This document shows, piece by piece, positions 10,621-22,358 of a DNA stretch of 64,000 nt. Location: contig MU404105.1 in the NCBI GenBank assembly GCA_022695795.1, forward strand, positions 186,001 through 250,000, written 5' to 3'. The notes beneath the pieces are model-generated. The model saw only the letters and a program-made list of their open reading frames with translations, was not told the DNA's origin and searched no databases. The translations under genes and the position numbers were made by a program. The stretch is from Biscogniauxia marginata (Eukaryota; Ascomycota; Sordariomycetes; Xylariales; Xylariaceae). How positions within the stretch are numbered: the first letter of the stretch is position 1; each line of letters begins with the position of its first letter.

Positions 10621-12836
10621 TCAGTGCATTGCCCTGTACTCGCTACCACAATCACCCAACTTCCCAAATACAGACTCCGTTTTCTCGCCTTCATTACCCA
10701 GAGCTATCTGGTTGATGGCCTGGAGATCATCCCTGTCTAGATGAAATCCGAAGACGCAAAGATTTTCCTCGGCATGTAATGATATGCCAAGTCGTGTTCC
10801 AACGATGACTGTTTAATAACCATAAATTATTAACTATGGTGCTGATGGCCCATATGATGACTGGGAGAACCGTATTGTGGGAAACTCAATACAGTGGCGG
10901 TTAGAAAATAAAAGTATATAAAAAAAAATTCATGAATACTGACCTGCGCCCACACGAGGCTGCTGCAATACCCAACGGGTCGCTACATTGGTGAGGGCCA
11001 CGTTATATTTGCTTGCAACAGACAAGAGCTGGCGAAGAAGGCTCTGGAATTCACCCCAGCTGCCCCAGTCATGAATAATACCTAGATACTAGAACAAATT
11101 CAAGTACGGGGGTTAGGGAACATCAAGAGTGAGACTTATAAGGTCTGTTCTCGTACCTTACGCTGCGACGGCGTGATTCGGGTTGAATCGGAATAGAGCT
11201 CTGGCTCCGGCTGGCCAAGCCACTTGCTCGACAAGAAGCCACCACTCTGCACATAGTATTAGAACAATAATTATTATAGGGAGACAAAAAGCGTACTTAC
11301 GAAAGAGCCATACGTCAACAGACGTAACCCGTATTGGGCACACACCGGGCACATCTTCTTTAAAGGCCGGGAGTCGACCAAGGAAAACTAGCCGGTTAGG
11401 TTGGCAAACTAAAAACATAGACAAATCTTCTAATTTCATACTTGTACTTGATTTGAGACAAGACCCACGCTGCCGGTCCTGGCTAAGAGGTACTCGCAAG
11501 CTTCCTGGGTGTGTTCTGCGTCGAAGTTACACAATCCCACAGAACCGAGCAGTTCGGGGTGGCTCTTTGTTATAGAGACGAGCTCTTCTATAATCTGGAG
11601 GTACTCCTTTGCCGCGTACTGGGAGATGTCAAGACGCGGAATGGAGCTGTTGGGACCGAAAGGCACTCACGTCATACCAATGGAATTGCAGCAGTTCGAC
11701 TCTACCGTCCACTCTCCTACATCGCTCCCTCACCGCTCCCAGAACCCATTCGCCGTCAATCGGTCGCTCGACTGGTGAAAAAACACACCATTTGCTGGCA
11801 GCACAAATGTGCTTCCGAAGCTGTTGCGGTACCCTGTTTCGAAAGCACCCGTAGACGAGTTCCGCATCGCCCTAGGGTGAAATGGCTGGGTAAGTGTATT
11901 CTCACTGTCCGCTGGGCATCTTACATAATGATCTGCCATGTCTGTTGCCGTAAAGCCAGATTTGGTCAAGTGAACTAAAGCCGACTCCTGCTTTTCCGCA
12001 GTAGCAGATCCCCAGGCAGGCGAGGATAATTGCCAAAGGCCATTGAAGAGCCTTGGTACCTTAATAGGCCCTAGCATAAAGTATTCCAGGCGATTCTCTG
12101 TGGATAAAGAGGTTATGGAGGGGACTTCCGTTGTCGACGGCTCGGGTTTGAGACGGGACTGAGATTTTGGGTATAAAATTACGAGAGTGTCCAGGACTTG
12201 TCTCTCTGCCCGGGCAAATGGATATGTCAATGGATGTGGCTCGACGTTCCTACAGTAGGTGTCGCAGTCTTGTAGGGATGAGACGAGGCTCATCAGCTGT
12301 TGCTCAAGAACAGTTGTCGGGCTTGGTTTCGATTCCTTCAGAGCTTGCATTGCTTGTACTATGTCTCCCCCGAATGTTTCCATGGTGGCTTCTAATTCGG
12401 AGCCTGGAGACCAACATGCCCTTGCTTCGCGAATAGAAGACAGAAAATGTTCAAGACTACGTGATTATTAGAGACGCGGATAGAGACCACTTAACGTGAC
12501 TAGGTACCGTGGATTGGAAGGGACATACTAATGCAAAGACTGTTGCACAAGCTTGCATGAGAACATGCATCTAGTGAGAGATAGAAACTCCTTGCACGTC
12601 AATGTCACATTGTAGCCATCGGGGAATAGTAGTTTAGGCAAAGGGAGCTCTGGCGCAGTCTCGGATAGCCGTTGGCGAACATGTTGCACAAATGGTCTCT
12701 GAGTTACCGAACCCTGAGATACGAGTGTTCGCAAGGCAGACCTGAGGTATTCTGGGGGCACTACAGCGGCAACGGTCAGTGTCAACAAGCTTGCTTCTAG
12801 ATACAATTTACTGACAGTTGGAAATGAGGACGTCAT
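10621..12836 (-). CDS. Two-domain protein: unknown N-terminus plus aldo/keto reductase
   Basis: Eight exons join in frame: 12836-12529, 12456-11925, 11871-11671, 11618-11442, 11387-11301, 11246-11157, 11088-10944 and 10808-10621. Roughly the last 360 residues are an aldo/keto reductase. It starts near RLEYFMLG, has NGLWQLSSPAWG, ATDMADHYGDAE with the catalytic Asp and Tyr, a Lys in AASKW and a His in LLQFHWYD, then SVGLCNFD, LLTYGSF and VIVGTRLG near the end. It should reduce a carbonyl with NADPH; the substrate is unknown. The first 200 or so residues, including DGYNVTLTCKEFLSL, belong to no family I recognise. They are spliced in frame without a stop, so a fusion is the simplest reading. 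Two genes with an unseen internal start remain possible. Confidence 0.78.
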
Positions 12837-15512
12837 CCATCATATTCCTAGCTCAGGTTATTAACATGATTAGGCGTGCCCTGCAATAATCTAGGTAATG
12901 AGGGTGCACTCACACGTGCCCGCCCATGATGTCGCTGTAACCGGGTGCAAGTTGCGGGCTTCTATTTTCTCGTCAGTATCCCTCAGTGAGGAGACAAGGG
13001 ACCGCGGATTGCAGATTTACTCGTTATAAGTACTCTATGCCGATGTCTTAATTATCAATTGTTAACTCTTTCTCTTCCCCACATGAACTTGTATAGGGCA
13101 GCTTACCAATCTAGACTGGCAGATAAGATTTCACGTATCTAACCTACCCGTAAGATAATGATGTGGTATCTGACGAGGCGTCTTCCGCAACTGATCTTAG
13201 CCGAAGGATGCTACGTCGCTTACTCGCTATACTACATAAGTTAATTTGATATGTAGGTAGGTATGTAGGTAATAATATACTGCCTAACCACACCTTATCT
13301 ACTCGACTAAACGTCTCATTTGGAGTCTTGAATTTCCCATTTAAACGTTCGTTTCATCTCCCTTGTTTAACTTGCTGACTCCAGTGCTATGTTACATGTA
13401 TTCTATAACAGATACACTAAAAGCGCATTAGTTCACAGTCGGGAAAGAGACCTGTCTCGACATATGTTAAAATGGAATCGCTGAGAGTGTATACGATCCA
13501 TGCCTATCGTTTAAATATGTATCAGGACCTCTCTTGTATCTAACCAATCCAATATACATTATGGATAATACCTATTTTGATAATATGGTGCTTAGTAATA
13601 ACGAGTTTCGTTTCAGCTGCAGAAAGGAATGCCTACGGCTCCCCTCCCCGCCCTCCCACCAATACTTGGCCTGCAATAGCTGTCAAAGGCGTAGGCAAGA
13701 TCTGATCATTTATGCTATTGGATGAAAAGAGTATACTAGTTCAGACTACGATAACCTTTATTAGACCCCCACAAGACACACTACGACTACCTATAATACA
13801 TCTACTAGCATAATATAGAGGAGAGAGTGAGATATTCTTTGTAGCAATAGCCCCCTTCGGACCTCGACGACGTCTTTTACAGGACAAGGCTGACGTTAGC
13901 TCATACTCGTGTTAGGTAAGCCTGATCTAGGTAAAATGGGGTTTAGATGCTCACTGTAACTCTCTAGAAAGACTTAGACATCGCTGTGATGAGAGCTTTG
14001 AACGTTGAGCGCTTATGCCTCTAGACTCCATGGCCGATAACGAATGCTGTGATCAATGCAATCGGTAGCCACGCAGCTACTCTGCTCCCATTTGTAACCA
14101 TGCCATATTGCCTTCTTTTGTCACCTCAGGGGTTACATAGGATTTGCACTGGATGTTATTCAAGGCCTGGTGCGAAGCGAAAATATCCTGAGCGTGCTCA
14201 AAACTAGTGGCTGTCGTGTCTTGAGGCGACAGCCATACGGTGAAAATCGCTCGAGCTGAGGGTAGGTATTAAGTGAAACGGGACTGGCTTGGCTTTTGCT
14301 CTGAGAGACTTCAGAGAGCTTAGAATGGTATTTTATAAAAAATATCTTTGCTCTAGGGGTCCTTGCTCCCTTCGATCACAGCCATCTTTGAAAGGACAAA
14401 GCAGCTGCCAGATCGGAAATAACACAACTTAAAAGTCGGCCTTTCTACCTTATCGAACTGACATCTCATTAATATCAATAATGCATCAAGTTTATCGAGA
14501 GGACAATCCGGCCCCTTAATGTTCTTATTTCTTTTAGTATAGGTGATGTCCAACCACCATATACTTACTCTCCATTTTCAACCGTACATCGGACTAGCAC
14601 ATGATCTGACTGAGATATAAGGGTGGTTAAAACGCACTCAGTACGTCAGCCTTGAACTCGATTTAACGAACAGCCTGATCGACTAGGTAAGTTTTCTGGG
14701 TTCATAGGGTACAGCAGGTAAGTATAGTCGTATACGAGTAGATAATAACCCAGCGACGAGCTGACGTCGGGTTTCTGGTTGTCTGGTTTAGCGATATTGC
14801 AGCCGGGGACTTTTTTCTCTTTTGTGTCATTCGTGCTAATGATTGCGAGCTTCCCCTCCCCTGCGCCCCTGAGCCAATAGCATAACGCATATATGGCCGT
14901 CTCTACTGACGTGCTCGGGCGAACCTAGAGGAAGCCCGTCCTAACCTTCGCCTTCGTTTCGATAATTGAAGTTTATTTAAGCTTTCAAAGTCTAAAATAC
15001 GAACAAGTCTTCGCAAAGCGATTAATCCGGATAGACGCTCATGTTAGATATAGGTAATAACTCAGGAGGACATCGAGCTCCTTGACGACTTACAGGCATA
15101 GACATACTATCCTGTTTACCCACAGACGTCTCTAAACACCCTTGGGAGATAAAAGGAGAAAAAGGAGAGAGAAGAGGGCAGAGAGAAAGGGAGAGAGGGA
15201 GAAAAAAATATAGGAAAAAGAACATGTGAGTTGTGACCCTTTTACTGATCCTGGAGGTGGACATCCTGGTAATGGGTCCCGGTTGTCGGCATGGTGTCGG
15301 TCTGCCAATACAACAATTGGCTATGTTTCGCCTGCAAATAGAACAACACTGCTCCCGGCATACTGTTTGAACGACCTGTAGGTTGTTAGACTAATCACTA
15401 CTTGTCTTGCATACAGAGTCGCGTCCGCCGGCTCTTCTTTCTAGGCAACGGCGAGTCTGATACTAGAACTCCTGCCGTGATTGGCACTTTGTTCTACGCC
15501 GCCCTGTCACCA
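12837..15512. other. Long intergenic region (2.7 kb)
   Basis: No gene supported. It holds TAGGTA clusters near 13250-13275 and a purine-only tract at 15144-15222. Short open frames (62-80 codons) show no family features. It forms the upstream regions of two divergent genes, the AKR on the left and the zinc-cluster regulator on the right. Confidence 0.5.
15144..15222 (+). repeat. Polypurine tract upstream of the regulator gene
   Basis: About 80 bases of almost pure A and G on the plus strand, roughly 300 bases before the predicted start of the zinc-cluster regulator. Such tracts are common in fungal promoters and 5' leaders; no specific factor is assigned. Confidence 0.6.
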
Positions 15513-18357
15513 ATGAATGATACCCTACGACCCTTACGTCCCTTGGAAGCTCCCCACGACGGTCGTCCCCCAAAACAGAGCCCGCGGGCTAGTAACAGTA
15601 GTAACAAGCCGGGCCCGATATCTGCACCAAATTTACTGCTGGCCAGACGTGCTACCTGTTCCCAATGCCGGATCCGCAAGGCTAGTTATATATACAAGTG
15701 CCGGTTTCCCATTGGAAACGAATCCCAACTGACTTGGCTGCCTAGGTACGTTGCGATGGGAGGGAGAATCTCTGTCAGAACTGCGACCGGCTCGGCTTCG
15801 AGTGCTCCTTCCAGCAGTCCCCCGGCAAGGCGCCTGGCCAGTACGTTGTCAAGCTGCCCGAGCGTCGACGTCGCATGCAGGCCTGCATTCCTTGCCATTC
15901 GAGGAAGACGCGTTGCCACGGCGAGCTGCCGAGCTGCTCCAACTGCGTTCGGAAGAATCGTAGCTGTAGCTATCCCAAGGCCAAAAAGCAAGCCGCCCCG
16001 GATGCGGACGGGAGAGAGATAGATAACGGGGCGGGCGTGCCCAAGGAACGATCGCCAGCAGCTCAGGCGGGCAGTGAGGTGCACAGGAACAGTACGCCTC
16101 TGGGCCAAGAAACGGGGATGGCGGTGGAATCGGCGAAGGGCGAGCTACCCCTCGACTTCGCGACGACGATAGGCCTGGTGGAAGATTACTTCCGGCATCT
16201 CTACCCCCTCCCGTCGTTCGCCTTTCTCCACAAGCCGACCGTCATCCAGCGGTGTCGGGACGGGACGATCAACGAGCCCCTGAAGCTGGCGATATGCGCC
16301 ATCGCGGCGCTGCTGCTCCGGCGCGCCCTCCGCCACGACCTATGGGTCCGGGAGGCCGAGCGGTCCGTCATCCAGCAGATCGGGCGCCCGTCTATTTTCC
16401 ACCTCCAGGCGCTCCTCCTCGTCGTCCGCTACAAGATCGAGAGCGGAGAGTTCCCGGCCGCGTTCATGCTGGCGGCCCTGGCGGCGCGGACGGCGGTGGC
16501 TCTTCGTCTCAACTACGAGCGATCGGAGCTCCCCCACGTCGCACAGGAGGCGCGCCGACGCCTCTTCTGGTCGCTCTATCTGCTTGACGATTTCTTCTGC
16601 GTCGGGCTGCGAGAGTTCGAGCTTTGTCCCGAGGAGTATGCATTTCAAAAGTTCATCTCCCCCTTCCCCTTGCCCCTCCTCTCTCCCCCCCATTTTTTTG
16701 TCCTGTCTCGGGAAGCTACAATTTCGGTATCGAGACAAATCGAAAGAGGTTTTTTCGCTCCCGAAAACATGCGTTTACCCTTCATTTTATTTGCTTAGAA
16801 AGGGGTAATTTAAAATCTCACGTTCATGACTAGGACCATCCATCTCCAACTACCCTGCGGCGAGGATGTCTTCGAGGCCGGGCGGTACAGCCAGACTGGC
16901 ACACTTCGTCCCAGCCCATCTGACGATGCTACGTCGATTGGTCTGCGCGGTGTTTTCATAAGACTGACCTCGGCGAGGCGAGCAATTATGAGGTGAGCTA
17001 ACTATCGTCCGCACTTGTCGATGGTTAGTGGATGAACACCGGTTACTCACGCAATGTAGGTTTAATCGACGCGTTGGATTGGGCGAGGAGTCCTCCTTGA
17101 CGATCGGGCCGAGTATCAGGCAGTTTGAGAGGGAGCTGAGGTTGCTCAACGCAACTCTTGGCCCGCTTGACCGGTATTCGGTGACAAATCTGACCTCGTG
17201 TAAATGGCAAGCCCAGTTCGTTATGTTGCGTATGTGGTTTTAGCATTTATCCTTCCTCTCGTTCCAAGGGAACAATCCCGAGCATTCATAATTTAACTCC
17301 TGTTTTCCTTGTAGACATGTCATGGCACCAGTGCCACTGCGACTTGTATCGTATGCTCCTTAATGACTACGGCGAGGCGGCTCCTGTTCGGATCCTCGTC
17401 GGCGTCCACCCTCGAGACCGCATCTCCATGCAGCTGAAATGCCTCGAGCACGCCGAGGAGATCATTCGGGTCGTTTCCGACTTCACAAACCACGGGGACG
17501 CCAATTGCCTTCTCGAGCGCGACGCAGCCGTCTGTGCCTTCGAGAGTGCTCGCTTGGTTATGTTCGGCGCTCGTCTACCAGGGGCGGCTTCGACGCTCGA
17601 CGTGGCGATAAACAAGGCCAGGTTATCTCTCCATGTCATTACCAAGTTCTTCCCGTATTCCGCCTCGACGCGGCCGTTGGTAGGTGAATTTATATACGTA
17701 CCAATACCCACCTGCCTACGCAACTATGTCCTTTTTGAGCGCAAGAGAGCGACTACTCACTGGCCGTGTTTCTAGAAGACGGACCTCGAAGGACTGATAG
17801 CGAGTTACTCGGCGCGTCTCGCTCTACAGAGTCAGACCCAGGTCCCAGAGACCCCCTCCGAACCCGATAGACCGCCCCGGTCGTCATCCAAGGTGTCGCA
17901 ATATGCAAATTCGCGACAACGGCTCTCGGTGCAAAGCCTGCTGTTGCAGTCAGACTTTGCCGACGACAGCCACGAAATCGCCGGACCCTCGGGGTCGGGG
18001 GTAGGAGCAGGAGCAGGAGCAGGAGTAGAAGCCGCAGCCGCAGCTCAACAGGTTCCGGCGCAGGTAGCCAGAACAACGGGGAGCCCTTACCACTACCAAC
18101 ATCACGCACCCGCCATTGAACCCTTAACACCAGCCATACCTGGCGGACAGGAGCCTTGGAATGGTCGCGTAGCGGACACGACGCGACTCACAACTCAGAC
18201 CAACGAGGGTCAGGTGCCAGTACCTCCGCCACCCCCCTCCTCGATGGACGCTGGCCAAGAAGACGCTGGTCTTATTTTCAACCCCTGGATGGGATTTCAG
18301 TCCGGGAATGAAGACCTTATGTACGGACTTTCTGGTGGGCTCAACGAGGATTACTGA
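15513..18357 (+). CDS. Transcription factor with two tandem Zn2Cys6 clusters
   Basis: Six exons fit: 15513-15680, 15746-16635, 16834-16992, 17060-17229, 17315-17679 and 17776-18357. Cluster one (about residues 49-76) and cluster two (103-130) each show C-x2-C-x6-C-x6-C-x2-C-x6-C, separated by a basic linker ending ERRRR. A fungal-specific transcription factor middle domain follows (VEDYFRHLYPLPSFAFLHKP, ARRRLFWSLYLLDDF, then IHLQLPCGEDVFEAG across the second intron). The tail is low-complexity with Gly/Ala, Gln and Pro runs and ends GLSGGLNEDY. It should bind DNA in the nucleus; targets are unknown. The first intron seems to use a GC donor, giving the consensus CRIRKVRCDG across the junction. 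The start is the least certain part: an in-frame Met lies upstream at 15402 and an out-of-frame one at 15517. Confidence 0.82.
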
Positions 18358-19181
18358 ACCTCCCCCACCCCCTCTCTCGGCATCACGAGATATATGAGGA
18401 GCAGAACAATTAGAATTTGTAGAAGGAGAAGCAACCTCTAAGCTGAGCGATATCCATACTGATATAAATATATAATGTATTGTATATTTAAATCATCTTG
18501 GTTGGACCTATTAGCCAATAAAGCCTAGAATGGCTAAACAGGCTAGAAGCCTATAGAGCATTATGCAGTTGTAACAAGAACCTACTTTCTACATACTAAT
18601 ACACTGAATTATGGCTTGTATTTATAAGATAGCTATTAGGTATCTAAAGGTTGGTATCACTGGTGCTATATTAATGCCGAAACAGGCTCAGCATCTCCAA
18701 TGCTTGATTCTAATTAATCGCCCTATTCAGGCGTATCTAGCTGGCCCATATAACCTCCTATGCAATATGCTAAACGTTTTTTTTTCCCCATGCAGTGTGT
18801 TAGTTAAAGACATATTTTGTTCCGTTACCAGATAAACCGATTATCGGGTTTCATATACTTCACCTCATATCTCTGATGACCTCTCATGACGCCCTCATAC
18901 CGTTGTTTTACGATATGTAATTCATCAATCGTCAATTATTAGTTCTTCATCTTTGGGGTTTATCCACCCCTTCAAAACGGCATTGTCAAGGGCCTGCGCC
19001 AGGATCTAGCCCGTCGTCTATGCTGGACTGCACGTCTTTCCCCCGTCGCGTTAACGAGGACATATCGTCCTTCGACGAAGGTTTGACCTTGGAGCTATTG
19101 AGATGAGGGGTGTGGTTGGCATCTACAGCCTCACCGCTATGTGAAACCGCGGTCCTGAAGGTCGAATCAGCCATATCATCA
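18358..19181. other. Convergent intergenic region
   Basis: Holds the 3' ends of the regulator (plus) and the lipase (minus). A minus frame of 73 codons at 18986-19207 follows the lipase stop and might be an alternative spliced tail, but no clear acceptor supports it. Nothing else seen. Confidence 0.45.
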
Positions 19182-21479
19182 TCAGTATGCACTTTCAATA
19201 TCGGCATCTGAAGTGTGTGGGTCGCTCGTCTCTAACTCAGCGTCATTATTGGGAATGTAGTGTGGCGACGTCATGGAAGCTGTTTCGGCAGCGAGCATGG
19301 TGGCAGAATCGTCAACCTCTGACGTACACACGGCCGAGAGAGTGCTCGCCGGTAAGGCCTTTTTCGATGGTGGCTCGTTGATAATTACAGTAGGTGTCAG
19401 GGGACGGGAGAAGTCGAACGAATCGGTGTCAGAAGTTGAGGACAAGACCGGACTTGTTCTAGGGCCGCTTTGCAGCAAATGGGCCTTTGGGAATTTCTTG
19501 AGCTTCATCTTCGGTTTCCCACCAGGATGTCGCGTCATCATCTCCAGACGTTCCTCCTCGTCTGTGTCATCATCCGTAACCTTGTACAGGGACTCGTGGG
19601 CGAGACCGTGGTGCCGCGGGTTCAGGAGGTTGCTTACGCTGGACCTCCGTTGGCGATGCTTGGGTTTCTCTTTTGTGGACACATTTTCTGTCTGCGCGAG
19701 GGCTGACACCAGCGGCTCGTGACTTCCTCTGTGGGCGTTTTCTAAAGTACCCGTTGCCATCCTTCGCAGATCCATCTGGCTTTTGCTAAAGACAACGCGA
19801 GCTCTCAAGGCGTGGACGGCACGGTCGAGAGCCAACTCAATAGCGCAACGGTCCCGTATGCGAGATAGCTTGGGCCACGTCGCACGCTCGCCTAGGAGGC
19901 ACGAACGTATCATGAACTCGGTCGTTGGGTTCGTCAATATTTTTGGAAGGTCTAGGACGCCCATGGCTGGGAGTATATTGATATCACCGGAGTACTTTTG
20001 GCTGAGGATAGACCGGAGCTTGCCGATCAGGTTTGGGAAGAAGCCAACCTCGGCCATGATCTGCATCCTGTGCAGCGCTTCGCTCTTGGCTAGGGTAGTG
20101 ATAGTGTTCAACCAGTCAGACTCTTCTTTACTGACTGTTTGGTGACGCGTGCTGGGGGGCGGGCACGGTTCGTCATCCTTGGCAAGGAAGGGGACGACGT
20201 GCGGGTTGACTTGGGAGACGATGAAGTGGTTTACGTTGAACATCTCGGCGAGTCTGGTCATGGGGAGATCATTGTCAACGGAGCCATCGATCCACATCTG
20301 CGGCGTCGGATTCCAGGGACTGTGCTCACCCGTCAGGGGATTCTTGACCAAGAGCGGCGCGGCGCTGAAGACGAGCGGAACGGAGCAGGATGCAGCGACA
20401 GCGGACCAAATCATGACGTTGGGTGCCGTGACATAGTTGAGTAGCCGCGGTAGCTCGTATATGGATGCGGTCGACACGCAAATGTTACATATTCTTCTTG
20501 TGCGATTGTAAGCCTCCTGAAATGTCATGTCGCCGAGAAGACCGCGCATGACACGTGTCAGGTGTTTGATATCAGACCAGTTCCCCTCGGTAAGTAGCCG
20601 GCGAAGATGATCAAGTAGACCGTCCTCGTTCCCTTCCTCCTCAAAGACAGCTAGGTCGCCATGGGGAAATTCTTCGAGCACACCGGGGATCTCATCATCA
20701 GTTCGTGTACATATAACGGAGCAGACGATGGATCCGGCGGATGCCCCTGAGATGATACGGGGGAGTAGCTTTGCCTCGAACATGGCTTTCAGGACACCAA
20801 TATGGGTCATGCCGAAAGTACCGCCGCCGCTTAGTAAAAGGGCGCTACGGCCAAAGCTCTGACGAGCGTATAGCATGGCATCCAAGAGGTCCTTGGGACT
20901 CAGGTCATCGGGGAGGTGGTGAGCACTTCTCTCGACCAAAGCCGCGATGGTCTGCAGTGTAGAGTCGACATAGCGTTCGATTAGCTTCTTGGTACCGCAG
21001 TAGGAATGGCGGTAGAGGTCGATGTTGCCCATACCGCCAAGGTCGCGCGACAGGGAGGTTCGGACGAGGTGCATCATGGCTCGCATATCACACTCGGTAC
21101 GAGCATTGTCAAGTTCCCACAAGCGTAGCTTGAGCAGGTCGGGATTGTAATCACCGGTAGAGATGTCCGCCTTCCACTCCTCGTTGCCCTCGAGAATGTC
21201 GAGTTCGTGGGCGGCTGCGTCCCACTGGCTGAAAGACTCGGCATTCTGAATATGAGCGGATAAGATCTGCCTACGCTTCTCTCGGAGTCTCTTCTCCTCG
21301 CGTTCGCCATGGGTAACCTCATCTCTAAGGTAGAGGAGGCCGTTTACGACTCGCGATATAGACGCGGATGGTGATGGTGATGGGCTCGGACTTGCATACT
21401 TGCTTTTGTCCTGTGGGTTCTTTGTGGTAAAGGATCGGAACGAGGGGATAGACGGAAGGACATTTATAAGGATTGTCAT
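19182..21479 (-). CDS. Patatin-like phospholipase / triacylglycerol lipase
   Basis: A single 765-codon frame. An N-terminal DUF3336-like region (about residues 60-200) precedes a patatin domain. The oxyanion glycines are GGG at 218-220, the nucleophile is Ser247 in GASAG, and the dyad Asp398 is in WIDGS. This arrangement matches fungal Tgl3/4/5 and plant SDP1 lipases, which hydrolyse storage lipid on lipid droplets. The C-terminal 200 residues are low-complexity and charged, with likely phosphorylation sites (SSTSDTDSFDFS). A pyrimidine-rich stretch lies just upstream on the coding strand. Exact substrate (triacylglycerol, phospholipid or steryl ester) cannot be told from sequence. Confidence 0.93.
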   Translation of the reverse strand: MTILINVLPSIPSFRSFTTKNPQDKSKYASPSPSPSPSASISRVVNGLLYLRDEVTHGEREEKRLREKRRQILSAHIQNAESFSQWDAAAHELDILEGNEEWKADISTGDYNPDLLKLRLWELDNARTECDMRAMMHLVRTSLSRDLGGMGNIDLYRHSYCGTKKLIERYVDSTLQTIAALVERSAHHLPDDLSPKDLLDAMLYARQSFGRSALLLSGGGTFGMTHIGVLKAMFEAKLLPRIISGASAGSIVCSVICTRTDDEIPGVLEEFPHGDLAVFEEEGNEDGLLDHLRRLLTEGNWSDIKHLTRVMRGLLGDMTFQEAYNRTRRICNICVSTASIYELPRLLNYVTAPNVMIWSAVAASCSVPLVFSAAPLLVKNPLTGEHSPWNPTPQMWIDGSVDNDLPMTRLAEMFNVNHFIVSQVNPHVVPFLAKDDEPCPPPSTRHQTVSKEESDWLNTITTLAKSEALHRMQIMAEVGFFPNLIGKLRSILSQKYSGDINILPAMGVLDLPKILTNPTTEFMIRSCLLGERATWPKLSRIRDRCAIELALDRAVHALRARVVFSKSQMDLRRMATGTLENAHRGSHEPLVSALAQTENVSTKEKPKHRQRRSSVSNLLNPRHHGLAHESLYKVTDDDTDEEERLEMMTRHPGGKPKMKLKKFPKAHLLQSGPRTSPVLSSTSDTDSFDFSRPLTPTVIINEPPSKKALPASTLSAVCTSEVDDSATMLAAETASMTSPHYIPNNDAELETSDPHTSDADIESAY

Positions 21480-22358
21480 GATGTAGGCTCACGAAAGCTG
21501 GCTGTCACATCAAGGAGAGAACGGAGCAGGGATTGCATGGCCTCGGCAGCCCGTCGCAAAGCTTCCGTTCAGGGCAAGTATCAGGCCGGATGGGAAGTAA
21601 AGAAAAAAGGAGAAAAGAAAAGGGGGGAGGAGAGTTTAGTATTATGTTGTTAGGTAGTGAGTATGTAGGTCGTCTTGAGGTGAGGTAAGTAGGCGGGCCA
21701 GGAGGTCGGCAGAGGGCGGACTGGGGAAGTCGAGGGAAGAAAGTGTGAATCAATGACAGACTGACTACCTGTGCCTTGCTTGTAATGTGAGGGGATTAGG
21801 TATGTACCTACCTAGGTACCTAGTGATATGTGTCCCGTATTGGCGGTGTACCAATACACTAGCAAAGACGTCACAGAGTCAAGTCTTAGGGGCTAGATTG
21901 GGGCATGTGAACAAAGCCAGGCACATCGAGATCAGGTGGGGTCCGGGGTCCCGCGGGGTGACTCGGCCAGCTGACCCCCAGTAAGCATTAGGTAACCAAC
22001 CCTCCAGGGAAATCCCCCAGAAAAACCCCAAAGCTTGGCTTGGTGGGGTTCGAGTGCTTGAAGGTCGCACCCTAGCTGATACTGTACATACCGTACGTAG
22101 TACAGATTAACTGTATCTTGCACCCGAGTGGGGTGCGGAATAAAAGTACCAGGAACTTAACTTCGGTTAAGCCAGGACGCCGAATCGTTCGGTTTGGATG
22201 CTCGACTCATGACCTTCACATGGTTCAACTACCATCGTGCCCGTAGGCAAGTAAAGGTCCGCGGCGTCACTAGCTTGAAGTATTTACGCACATATAATAG
22301 GAATTACCTAGCGGTACCCAGTACATAGATCGACCTCGAGTAGAGATGTAAGAATAGC
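21480..22358. other. Intergenic, lipase promoter
   Basis: A purine-rich run at about 21596-21640 (CT-rich on the lipase strand) and a TAGGTACC-type cluster at 21800-21825. No gene is supported; three short overlapping frames near 21900-22120 have no features. Confidence 0.5.

Noticed and set aside
15686..16108. 140-codon minus frame opposite the zinc-cluster regulator
   Set aside because: Antisense shadow of GC-rich coding sequence with no family features.
18986..19207. 73-codon minus frame just after the lipase stop, as a possible final exon
   Set aside because: The lipase frame ends with its own stop and no convincing intron joins the two.
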